From positions 99,728 through 163,727 of the forward strand of contig CAJVZD010000007.1 of assembly GCA_913019905.1 (NCBI GenBank): a stretch of DNA of 64,000 nt. The letters are read 5' to 3'. Shown here in pieces: positions 7,560-15,614 of this stretch. The translations under genes were made by a program, and so were the position numbers. Positions within the stretch are counted from its first letter, which is position 1. Each line of letters begins with the position of its first letter. The notes under the pieces were generated by a model. The model did not search any database. It had not been told where the DNA came from and saw nothing but the letters and a program-made list of their open reading frames with translations. Source of the stretch: an uncultured Cellvibrionales bacterium. GTDB lineage: Bacteria > Pseudomonadota > Gammaproteobacteria > Pseudomonadales > Dasaniaceae.

Positions 7560-9899
7560 CTAAAATTTCGCTCTTAACTGTACACCAAAATGACGTTCGG
7601 CGTTACGCGGGATGAAATATCGTGTACCACCACCCCAAGCGCTAGCGTAATCCTCGTCGGTCAAGTTTTTACCGATCAAAGAGATGCGGTAGTTATCGTC
7701 GTCAAAGGAGAAAGCCAAACTGGCATTTAATATCGCATAATCTTCTACCCCGGCGGCTGGATTGTCATCGACTGTACTTCCCGGTGCTCCTGAGTAGACG
7801 TCGTCAGTGTAGATGTACGACGTATTAAAAAAGACATCCATATCCCCTCGGTTCCACACATATTCAGCCGAAACAGAATATTTCAGATCTGGGCCAAAAG
7901 GTAAATCTTCACCAGAACTATCTTCACAAGTTGGAGCATTGACCGGGCAACGAAATTTATCAATGTCTGCGTCGACGGCAGCAAGACCACCGGAGATCGA
8001 AAGTTGATCAGTCGCTCGCCACAACAGATCTACCTCATAGCCTTCGGTGATAACAGACCCGGCGTTCGTTAAACGGGTGATAAATACCCCATTCAATTCT
8101 TCGGGATTGTTTGCTTGAAAACCATCGATTTCGGTACGAAATACAGCGGCACTGAATACAAGATTGCGGCTGGCATATTTGTACCCCAACTCATAAGCAT
8201 CGGAGGTTTCTTCTCCTATAGGCGCTAAGTCTTTCACGTCCATGTTATAAAAAACGTTAAATGCTGGTCCTTTATACCCTTCAGAGTAGGTGAAGTAGGC
8301 CATGCTTTCGTCGCCGATATCATATTGTATGCCGACCTTAGTAGAAACATTTGTTTCGTCGGTCTTGCCGTCGTAATCGCTATCGTAACTACGTACACCT
8401 ACGCCTGTACGACTGTATTGATCATTACTGCTTCTGTTGTGCGAGTAGCTGATTTCATCATCGGTATAACGAATCCCAAACAACAACCTTAGTTCATCGG
8501 TAATATTGTACTTGCCATCAAAAAACACGGCCCAGTTATCGAACTCTGTTTCCATGTAAGCTGTCGCACTAACAATATCGTTAGCATTACAAGTAAGCCC
8601 TTCATCTGCAATAAATTGATTGATCTCTGCGTCAGTCGGGTCGGCAATCCCATAATTATCAGTTAGATAACCGCTGATTGCGTTAGGGAACTGTCCACCA
8701 TTATTCTGACAACTAGCATCACGGGTAAAGTTACGCTCAGATTTTTGATTCCACCAGAAAAGTCCTGTCTGATACTCAAGGGCCTCTCCTGTTGGCGATG
8801 CTAAACGAAACTCCTGAGAAGTTTGACGCCATTCCTGCGGACCAATATCGTGTAACTGAAACGGCACACCAAAGACGGGGAAAGGGTCATCGCCTGCTGT
8901 AGAGCTGTAGTCTCCCTCACGAAACTCAGTGTTGTTCCACTCTCTGTAAGCGGTAATTGACGTGAATTCATGATCACCAATGGGCTTATCTATTTGAATT
9001 GAGAAGGCCGTTGTTTCATCTTTAGTCCGCGTTTCAAAATCATGGTCGATACTTCGATCGCCAAAATCGAAATCTCCAGAGGCGTTTGTTGATGGGCTAA
9101 CTAAGGTACAGCAGTTGTCGTTAGAATTAACATTTTCAAAGATAAACAGAATATTTGTATCATCGTTGGTTGTAACATCCAACATCGCCCGGACGCCTTC
9201 CTTGTCATAGCCGTTTGCTTCTTGATTATTGAATTCATTCTTTAGAAAGCCGTCAAACTTGGATTTAAGTACAGTCAAGCTGCCGTTGACATTTTCATTA
9301 AGTGGTCCGGATATACTGGTCTTAAGACGGTATTCGTTATCTTGCATCAAGGTTGCTTCAACGTTGCCTTCAAACACCTCTGATGGGCGTTTAGTGGTAA
9401 TATTCACCACACCTGCCGAGGCGTTTTTCCCAAACAATGTACCTTGCGGGCCACGCAGTACTTCAATGCGCTCCAGATCATACAAATCAACAAAGGCTTG
9501 TCCAGAGCGACCTAAAACCACTCCGTCAACCACAGTGGATACGCTGGGCTCCGCCGCGATACTAAAAGAAATAGTGCCGATTCCGCGGACGGTGATAGCC
9601 GAATTACGTGTCGTATTACCTTTAGAGAAGCTCACTGAAGGAATTAATGCCTGCAGGTCTTCAATGTTGGAAGAAAAAGCAGCGTCAATTTGATCTTCGT
9701 TCAAGAAAGAAACGGCAACGGGTACATCGTTAAGGTTTTCTGTACGTTTTTGCGCAGTTACCATAATTTCTTCAAGTAACCCTCGATCTTCTGCATCAGC
9801 GGCTTCCTGCGCGTTAGCGGTAAGGCCAATTGACATACACGTGGTCAGTGCAAGGGTACGTGTAAACCCTTTCCGTATAGAGCTTGGTTTAAGTAGCAT
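7560..9899 (-). CDS. TonB-dependent outer-membrane receptor
   Basis: 779 residues, a usual size. A signal peptide (MLLKPSSIRKGFTRTLALTT..., cleaved near TANAQEA) is followed by the TonB-box/plug start EEIMVTAQKRTENLNDVPVA. The plug has ITVRGIGTISFS and IEVLRGPQGTLFGKNASAG (residues about 45-165). A 22-strand barrel region ends in ...AERHFGVQLRAKF with the terminal Phe expected for BamA recognition. Receptors of this type import siderophores, vitamins or, often in marine bacteria, oligosaccharides, using energy passed from TonB. It has no siderophore genes around it but shares an operator-like palindrome with the GH31 and reductase genes, so import of a glycoside or related compound is the better guess. 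Confidence 0.93.
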   Translation of the reverse strand: MLLKPSSIRKGFTRTLALTTCMSIGLTANAQEAADAEDRGLLEEIMVTAQKRTENLNDVPVAVSFLNEDQIDAAFSSNIEDLQALIPSVSFSKGNTTRNSAITVRGIGTISFSIAAEPSVSTVVDGVVLGRSGQAFVDLYDLERIEVLRGPQGTLFGKNASAGVVNITTKRPSEVFEGNVEATLMQDNEYRLKTSISGPLNENVNGSLTVLKSKFDGFLKNEFNNQEANGYDKEGVRAMLDVTTNDDTNILFIFENVNSNDNCCTLVSPSTNASGDFDFGDRSIDHDFETRTKDETTAFSIQIDKPIGDHEFTSITAYREWNNTEFREGDYSSTAGDDPFPVFGVPFQLHDIGPQEWRQTSQEFRLASPTGEALEYQTGLFWWNQKSERNFTRDASCQNNGGQFPNAISGYLTDNYGIADPTDAEINQFIADEGLTCNANDIVSATAYMETEFDNWAVFFDGKYNITDELRLLFGIRYTDDEISYSHNRSSNDQYSRTGVGVRSYDSDYDGKTDETNVSTKVGIQYDIGDESMAYFTYSEGYKGPAFNVFYNMDVKDLAPIGEETSDAYELGYKYASRNLVFSAAVFRTEIDGFQANNPEELNGVFITRLTNAGSVITEGYEVDLLWRATDQLSISGGLAAVDADIDKFRCPVNAPTCEDSSGEDLPFGPDLKYSVSAEYVWNRGDMDVFFNTSYIYTDDVYSGAPGSTVDDNPAAGVEDYAILNASLAFSFDDDNYRISLIGKNLTDEDYASAWGGGTRYFIPRNAERHFGVQLRAKF

Positions 9900-10057
9900 A
9901 GTATTCCCCTATGGTTATTATCGTAGTATTCGCAGCGTTCAGAGAACATGTTTCAGGCTTTACGAAAGTAACGAATTATTTTTTAGTGTTGTTTACGTCT
10001 AATACTGTCCGGGCGCTATTTATTCGCAGCCAACGAATAACAGTCTTTTATATGTTG

Positions 10058-10069
10058 TCTTATATAAGA
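10058..10069. promoter_or_regulatory. Candidate GntR operator upstream of the TonB receptor
   Basis: Perfect 12-bp palindrome TCTTATATAAGA, about 160 bp upstream of the receptor start. The same core occurs at 14754-14767 and 17663-17674, with one change at 14527-14538. A palindromic AT-rich core shared by genes flanking two GntR/UTRA regulators suggests their binding site; this is an inference. Confidence 0.65.
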
Positions 10070-10222
10070 TATCAAACATAAGCAATATTTTAATAAGATG
10101 CAACTAATTTGTTAACTTTTGTACATAAACTTGTCGGGTAGGCGAGCATGGCTGAAAAGCGACTTTAGTTAATCCGCCAATTGAGATTTCTAGTACCTTT
10201 ACTTGATCTTGACCATAACGTC

Positions 10223-10320
10223 CGATAAATCATTGACCCCGGACACAGTCTCGACCGAGACAATTGATTTCGATAATCCAATGACTCCGGGTACAGAAGC
10301 GCGAAAATTGATTTTCGACT
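10223..10320. repeat. Two degenerate tandem units of about 48 bp
   Basis: 10223-10248 and 10271-10296 match at 20 of 26 positions (CGATAA...TGAC..CGG...ACAG), and the sequence after each also matches (an AATTGATTT-TCGA block). The spacing is 48 bp. The role is unknown; it could be an eroded repeat or a protein-binding array near the 3' end of the symporter gene. Confidence 0.5.
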
Positions 10321-10379
10321 TTCCGAATTACCAGCGGATCAAAACGATTACTCTCTGCCAAAGCACACTAAGACAATGC

Positions 10380-10402
10380 GTTCTATTTCGAGGAAATAGA
10401 AC
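10380..10402. repeat. Perfect inverted repeat, 10-bp arms
   Basis: GTTCTATTTC and GAAATAGAAC flank GAG. It lies 84 bases beyond the symporter stop. It has no U-run on either strand, so it is either a processing or stability hairpin at the end of the GH31-symporter transcript, or a protein-binding site. Confidence 0.5.
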
Positions 10403-10485
10403 AGCACGACATCATAAAAAAGAGGAAATCATCGTTAACAAACACAGAATAAATGCTAGTCAGGTCGACTGATAATTTAGACTTT

Positions 10486-12267
10486 TTACGTCGATTGACT
10501 AGCGGGCACGGGATAAACCTCATCCTCGACCGTTTCGGACTGCCGGCCAATATACCCGGAGTATCGCTTGCGCCAACGCTTGATACTGTAGTAACACCCG
10601 AATGCGTTCGCGAGTATGATTAAAAATACTACCGGCCAAAATTCCGGACCAAAACCACCCACAACACCAATTGGGGAGAAAAACACATACAACCCGGCAA
10701 TACAGGAAAACAGTGTTATTGAAACCGGCAATGCATAGGCCCAAGGCACCATATCTATCACTTTTTTGCGTTCAAACTGCCACGGTTTTGCCAGTGGCCT
10801 CCAATAGCCGATGATCAGCATAATGGCAATTTCAATAAAAAAGAGTATCGCGTAAAGATGCAGGAAATGAATGTCAATATAATCGTCAAAAACGAACTTT
10901 AGCAAGCCATAAGCAATAACATGGAAAACAATGGCCACCTTCGCAGCAAGCCCGGGAACTCGTTGGGTAAACAGACCTATCATGACCACAGCGACAACCG
11001 GTATATTGTAAAAGCCGGTGAAGACTCGGATCACCTGCCATAAACCTTCCGGTGCGTATTGCAATAACGGCGCAACAAAAAACGAAAAAATGGCGATTAC
11101 AATACTGGCGATTTTAGCCACTTTAATCATCTGCGCGTCACTAACCGGGCTCTTTTTTAGTGGCTCGTAAACATCCAGACAAAAGAGCGTCGCGGCACTG
11201 TTTAACAGGGAATTAAATGAGCTAAATACGGCGCCAAGTAAAACAGCCAGAAAAAACCCTGACATATACACAGGCAATACGTCTTTGACTAGTTGCGGAA
11301 AAGCCAGGTCAATTGATTGCAATCCATCGTCATAAAGATGAAAGGCTATAATTCCCGGCATCATCATCATAAAGGGTACCAGTATCTTGAAGAAGCCCGA
11401 AAATATAACGCCCTTCTGCCCTTCAGCCAAATTCTTAGCGCCGAGGGCGCGCTGAATCACATATTGATTCGTACACCAATAAAAGAGATTCGCAAATATC
11501 ATGCCGGTGAATATCGTGCCGAAGGGTGTTGGGTCGGTCTCGCTGCCGATGGCATTGAGTTTTTCAGTATGCGTGGTCGCGACTGTTTCTATTCCGGCTA
11601 ACACGCTGCCGTCGCCCAAGGTGGCAAAGCCCAAGATGGGCACCAACATTCCGATAAACAACAAACCAAATCCATTGATCGTGTCGGAGATGGCGACCGC
11701 TTTTAAGCCACCGAAAATAGCGTAAAGCCCCCCGACAATACCAACAACTAAAATAGTTAGAACCAAAGCATGACTGTAGCCGATATCGAGCAGGGCGGGA
11801 ACGTCGAACAACCGCATGACTGCGATTGAGCCGGAATACAATACAGATGGAATCGTGATCAGGCCGTAACCGACCAAAAACAACACAACAGTTAAACGCC
11901 GAACGTCGTCGTCAAAGCGGTTACTTAGAAACTCCGGCAATGTCGCAAACGCGCCCGCCAGGTATTTCGGTAAAAAGATCAGCGCCATCACAATGGTACT
12001 GACTCCCGCGGTAACTTCCCACGCCATGCTGCTCATGTTGTGGCCAAAGGCCGAGCCGTTCAGACCGATCAGCTGTTCGGCCGACAGATTAGTCAACAAC
12101 ATGGATCCTGCAATAAATACGCCCGTCAATCCTCTTCCCGCCAGGAAATAGCCTTCTTTGGTATCGACTTCACCTTTGGTTTTCTGATACGAAACCCACG
12201 CCACAATAGCCATAAAGAATGCGCAAGACCCAAACGTCAACAAGATATCATTTGATCCCATATACAA
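10486..12267 (-). CDS. Sodium:solute symporter (SSS/SLC5 family), SGLT-like
   Basis: 593 residues with about 14 hydrophobic helices, beginning with an outward N-terminus and a helix (LLTFGSCAFFMAIVAWVSY). The family core GYFLAGRGLTGVFIAGSMLL and SAEQLIGLNG (helix 1-2 region) is that of sugar-type members of SSS (vSGLT, SLC5), which import galactose, glucose or related compounds with Na+. It lies 59 bp downstream of the GH31 gene on the same strand, so the two form an operon: uptake of a glycoside or its product, then hydrolysis. The C-terminal tail (VEDEVYPVPASQST) is hydrophilic. Confidence 0.92.
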   Translation of the reverse strand: MYMGSNDILLTFGSCAFFMAIVAWVSYQKTKGEVDTKEGYFLAGRGLTGVFIAGSMLLTNLSAEQLIGLNGSAFGHNMSSMAWEVTAGVSTIVMALIFLPKYLAGAFATLPEFLSNRFDDDVRRLTVVLFLVGYGLITIPSVLYSGSIAVMRLFDVPALLDIGYSHALVLTILVVGIVGGLYAIFGGLKAVAISDTINGFGLLFIGMLVPILGFATLGDGSVLAGIETVATTHTEKLNAIGSETDPTPFGTIFTGMIFANLFYWCTNQYVIQRALGAKNLAEGQKGVIFSGFFKILVPFMMMMPGIIAFHLYDDGLQSIDLAFPQLVKDVLPVYMSGFFLAVLLGAVFSSFNSLLNSAATLFCLDVYEPLKKSPVSDAQMIKVAKIASIVIAIFSFFVAPLLQYAPEGLWQVIRVFTGFYNIPVVAVVMIGLFTQRVPGLAAKVAIVFHVIAYGLLKFVFDDYIDIHFLHLYAILFFIEIAIMLIIGYWRPLAKPWQFERKKVIDMVPWAYALPVSITLFSCIAGLYVFFSPIGVVGGFGPEFWPVVFLIILANAFGCYYSIKRWRKRYSGYIGRQSETVEDEVYPVPASQST

Positions 12268-12326
12268 CTATTCTCCACCGCCAAACGGCTAGTTTAAAAA
12301 ACAGGTTTTAAAAATTAGTTAAAAAG

Positions 12327-14399
12327 TTAGGGTGCCGGCCAGTATTCAACAACCGTTTCTCCGCTGCCAAGTTCTTCCGTATTCTGAGCAGCAGGACCCA
12401 TGGGGATTTTTTCTCCCTCTCGCACGAATACCGCGATTTCATCGAGGCCAAGTATTAATGATTCGCAACGCCCACCCTCAAAAACGTCGCCGCCGGGGAA
12501 TCGACACCAACTACCACTCGGTAGATAGAAATCAACCTTACCGCCGGGTTGCAGGCAGGGCACAACCAGCATTTTATCGCCGAACATAAATTGATCTTCG
12601 AACGCCCAAGCGGCCCGATCTTCCGGACACGCCAATACCATAGCCCGTTGTACGGGAATTCCTCGTTTGCTGGACGACGACATCGCTTCGCGAAGATAGG
12701 GAATCAAGCGATAGCGCAATTGCAAGGCAGCAAATACCGCGGCAGCGGCTTCTTTACCGTAGGACCAAGGTTCGCGCTGGCCGATGCCATGCAAACGCAG
12801 GTGAGCCGAAAAAACCGACAGCTGAGCCCATCGCACATATAATTCCGGATCGCGCTGATCTCCGTAAAAACCACCGACATCGGTTGCATAAAATGGTGCG
12901 CCGGACATCCCCCAGGACAATCCACCGCGCAAACTTCCTGCCAAACCGCCCCAATCAGCCTGAGGATCGCCCCCCCACTGCGCAGGATATCGCTGAGAGC
13001 CGGTCCAGGAAGAGCGACTAAAAAGAAAGGGGCCGGATTTACAATACCGCTCGGCTGCTTCATACACACAGCGGTTATATAACAAGCTATACGTGTTATG
13101 CAAAACATCCCCATGATCACCGTTGTGGGCCATCATATCGCTCTCGATTTGTTCACCGAAGTCGGCTTTTATCATATCGACGCCCAAATCGAACAACGGC
13201 TTATGGCTATCTCGCCAAAAAGCATAGGCTTCCGGATGAGTAAAATCGACGATACCTGATTCTGGAAGAGGCGTTAACACCTCGCCGAAGCAGCTCGTGT
13301 CCCATTGATAGCGATAGGTTTCTCCGCTTTTTCGGTCTTTAAGAAGCCAGCCCTTCTTAGCCATGAGTTCGAATAAAGGATTTTGTACGGAAACTAAAGG
13401 GTATTCCCAAACGCAGACCTTGAAATCGAGAGACTTCAATTCATTAATGACTGCCGCAGGATCGGGATAACGCTTAGGGTCCCATTCAAATGCAAACCGG
13501 GTATCCGTATCTTGCCATGCACGGCCATCGAGCGTAATGACGTCACAGGGCATGTTGTGTTCGCGAACAGCTCGGGCTGTCGACAGTAATTCATCGACAT
13601 CTTTATAATAAGCTTTTGACAATATCACACCCAAACTCCACAGCGGTGGTAACGGTGCGCGCCCGGTCAGCCCAGAATACTGTTCAATTATTGAGGCGCC
13701 ATCGTCGGCCCCCAGTAAAAATACATCCGCTGAGCTATCCTCCACCAACACGCCGTAAGCTCTTTGCGACCACGACGCAAACCCAACCCCGTGAGTGACC
13801 GGTGCCGGTGTATGAACGAAAACGCCCCAGCCATTAGGACTCCAGGCAAACGGTGTGTTTTTATAAGATATTTCAGCATTCACACCTAAAGCATCGTGAT
13901 TATAGGATCGAACTAGCTGCCCGCGCTTATCGAGCCGCCCCCACTTTTCCCCTAACCCATATACCGGTTCATTAGACTCCAGTTCGAAACTGAAAAACCA
14001 ACCGTTATCGACACGGGCGACCGGCGGCAGCCGAAACTGACGCACAAAATGACCATCGGACGCAGATCTCTGAACACGCCGAGAACCTTTTTTCAGCTCG
14101 AAAGACAAGGGCTGATGATGTACTGTCAGTGTGTAACCCGCCCCCTCAATAAGCGATCGCTCATCGTCACTTTCAACCTGTATCGCAGCCGCCACAGGTT
14201 CATCGACTAACATGCCGTATTCGCCGAAATCGCGTTCGCCAAAGCGTAAACGAGCGCCAAAGCTATGCAGAGAAATAATTAACGACCCTTCGGTTGTGGC
14301 GATTGATGCAGTATCTTGTCCAAGGAGTTGGACTTTCCCACAGACAGACAACTGTGGAAAATCGTCCCAGCTTGGGGCCGCCGAATTAAAGCTAACCAT
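12327..14399 (-). CDS. Glycoside hydrolase family 31 alpha-glycosidase (YicI-like)
   Basis: 690 residues, cytoplasmic (no signal peptide). An N-terminal beta-sandwich with EPVYGLGEKWGRLDKRGQ leads into the catalytic barrel. The nucleophile is Asp413 in IKADFGE and the acid/base Asp478 in QWGGDPQADW; the substrate loop starts VITLDGRAW and ends FAFEWDPKRYPDP. These retaining enzymes cleave alpha-glucosides, alpha-xylosides or sulfoquinovosides. Compared with sulfoquinovosidase YihQ from memory, an Arg lines up with the sulfonate-binding Arg301 (TRFAFEW against KRVMWNW). The Trp304 and Tyr508 equivalents are Phe, and the Gln288 equivalent is not Gln. It therefore fits a YicI/alpha-glucosidase type better. 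AGGAG lies 9 bases before ATG. It is the first gene of the operon with the SSS symporter. Confidence 0.9.
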   Translation of the reverse strand: MVSFNSAAPSWDDFPQLSVCGKVQLLGQDTASIATTEGSLIISLHSFGARLRFGERDFGEYGMLVDEPVAAAIQVESDDERSLIEGAGYTLTVHHQPLSFELKKGSRRVQRSASDGHFVRQFRLPPVARVDNGWFFSFELESNEPVYGLGEKWGRLDKRGQLVRSYNHDALGVNAEISYKNTPFAWSPNGWGVFVHTPAPVTHGVGFASWSQRAYGVLVEDSSADVFLLGADDGASIIEQYSGLTGRAPLPPLWSLGVILSKAYYKDVDELLSTARAVREHNMPCDVITLDGRAWQDTDTRFAFEWDPKRYPDPAAVINELKSLDFKVCVWEYPLVSVQNPLFELMAKKGWLLKDRKSGETYRYQWDTSCFGEVLTPLPESGIVDFTHPEAYAFWRDSHKPLFDLGVDMIKADFGEQIESDMMAHNGDHGDVLHNTYSLLYNRCVYEAAERYCKSGPFLFSRSSWTGSQRYPAQWGGDPQADWGGLAGSLRGGLSWGMSGAPFYATDVGGFYGDQRDPELYVRWAQLSVFSAHLRLHGIGQREPWSYGKEAAAAVFAALQLRYRLIPYLREAMSSSSKRGIPVQRAMVLACPEDRAAWAFEDQFMFGDKMLVVPCLQPGGKVDFYLPSGSWCRFPGGDVFEGGRCESLILGLDEIAVFVREGEKIPMGPAAQNTEELGSGETVVEYWPAP

Positions 14400-14526
14400 C
14401 TATTTCGTCTCCTAAAAACATCTGCTCTTCAAAATCAAAATGCGATCTGTGATTCCACAACAGCGGCCACCACCATTTTCTGACACATGGGTTATCGTAA
14501 TGGTAATGGAATCGACATCTTGTAAT

Positions 14527-14556
14527 TCTTATATAAGTTATAAGATACGTTATCTT
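14527..14556. promoter_or_regulatory. Double operator-like site before the GH31-symporter operon
   Basis: 14527-14538 is TCTTATATAAGT, one mismatch from the palindrome found at three other promoters. It is followed directly by a second inverted repeat, AAGATA-CGT-TATCTT (14542-14556), which repeats the AAGATA/TATCTT half sites. The pair lies about 130 bp upstream of the GH31 start codon. Confidence 0.6.
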
Positions 14557-14753
14557 GTTGCAAAATGAAAGTCAATGAAGCCAATGGCCCGACAAGCCCT
14601 CTAACAGACCTTACTGACTACACTGTAGCACCCAGCCTTCTGAGACGGATTTATTCGACGACATTTCAAGCCGATTGGGTGACCTTTGACTTGCATCAAC
14701 CAATTCCTTGCTTTTACCGGAATGGGAGCTTTCCCCAAACTTCGAAAAAAACT

Positions 14754-14767
14754 ATCTTATATAAGAT
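14754..14767. promoter_or_regulatory. Candidate autoregulatory operator of the second GntR gene
   Basis: Perfect 14-bp palindrome ATCTTATATAAGAT, 81 bp before the GntR start codon. It is the longest perfect version of the shared motif and includes TATAAG/TAAGAT sequence that could be a -10 element, so binding would block transcription. Confidence 0.7.
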
Positions 14768-14847
14768 GCTTCTATCGATATAACTACCCGATTTTTTGCG
14801 GCCGACTTAAGACCGACATCGAACTTACTTAGACGAAGTAGATTATT

Positions 14848-15585
14848 ATGCACAGCACAGCTGACATGAACAACACGGTAGGATCCCGGCCTCTATACAA
14901 ACAAGTTTACGATAGCCTAGCCAATCGTATATCCGAGGGTGATTGGAAGCCGGCACAGAGTCTTCCCAGTGAATTTGCACTGGCAGCGGAACTCGGCGTG
15001 AGCCAGGGAACCGTGCGCAAAGCGCTCACCGAGCTCGAAACTGACAAGGTCGTCGAACGCCGACAAGGCAAGGGAACATTTGTGTCCGAACACACAGATG
15101 AAGATTCTAATTTTCGATTCTTTCGACTCACCCGTCGGGACGGGTCACGCCTAATGCCAACAGGAAAAATTGAATCAATCCATCGACGACCGGCAAATCG
15201 ACTAGAAAGGACAGTTTTCGGATTTGAAGAAAGTGATGATGTCATCGAAATTTGCCGACTCCGTATTGTCGACGATCTACCCTGCGCTACCGAAAACATC
15301 GTAATACCGCATAGACTGTTTCCCGATATTGAAAAATCGACCTCGCTGACCACATCCCTATACCCGCTCTATCAGCGAGAGTTTGGCATTCATGTTGTAA
15401 ACGCTGAAGAGCAGCTACGAAGCGAAATTGCGAACAAGCAGCAGGCTAAACGGTTAAAGGCCCCGATCGGAACTCCGCTTTTACGGGTCGACCGCATCGC
15501 ACACACTATTCACGGTCAAGCGGTAGAGCGCCGCACGAGTCGCCTGGATACCCGCAATTATTCCTACTCGGTCATGGTGAACTAG
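14848..15585 (+). CDS. GntR family regulator with UTRA domain (HutC subfamily), paralogue of the one at 5608
   Basis: 245 residues. The winged helix (SRPLYKQVYDSLANRI, LPSEFALAAELGVSQGTVRK, RRQGKGTFVSEH) is nearly identical to that of the regulator at 5608-6327. The UTRA domain (about 90-245) differs more, with ATENIVIPHRLFPDIE and a C-terminal ERRTSRLDTRNYSYSV. Similar DNA-binding halves with divergent ligand pockets suggest two regulators reading the same operator in response to different compounds. It sits between the GH31-symporter operon and SulP, and its own promoter carries the palindrome, so it is the best candidate for the local repressor. Confidence 0.92.
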   Translation: MHSTADMNNTVGSRPLYKQVYDSLANRISEGDWKPAQSLPSEFALAAELGVSQGTVRKALTELETDKVVERRQGKGTFVSEHTDEDSNFRFFRLTRRDGSRLMPTGKIESIHRRPANRLERTVFGFEESDDVIEICRLRIVDDLPCATENIVIPHRLFPDIEKSTSLTTSLYPLYQREFGIHVVNAEEQLRSEIANKQQAKRLKAPIGTPLLRVDRIAHTIHGQAVERRTSRLDTRNYSYSVMVN

Positions 15586-15614
15586 ATAGTGATCCAGCCG
15601 CTCAACACCGTTGA

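Larger units (their letters stand above)
9900..10485. other. Gap between receptor and symporter: operator, degenerate repeats, palindrome
   Basis: 586 bp with no supported gene. It holds the receptor promoter region with an operator palindrome (10058-10069), two degenerate 48-bp tandem units (10223-10320) and a perfect 10-bp inverted repeat (10380-10402). An 89-codon open frame from 10203 runs across the repeats but looks like chance. Confidence 0.6.
14400..14847. other. Divergent regulatory region, GH31 operon / GntR gene
   Basis: 448 bp between divergent genes with no supported reading frame. It contains two palindromic clusters: 14527-14556 nearer the GH31 gene and 14754-14767 nearer the GntR gene. 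This suits coordinated control of the operon and autoregulation of the regulator. Confidence 0.6.

Noticed and set aside
10203..10472. An 89-codon plus-strand frame
   Set aside because: It runs over degenerate tandem repeats and a palindrome, has no ribosome site and no recognisable family.
12327..14399. Calling the GH31 enzyme a sulfoquinovosidase
   Set aside because: Only one Arg of the sulfonate-binding set is matched; the Trp304, Tyr508 and Gln288 equivalents are missing.
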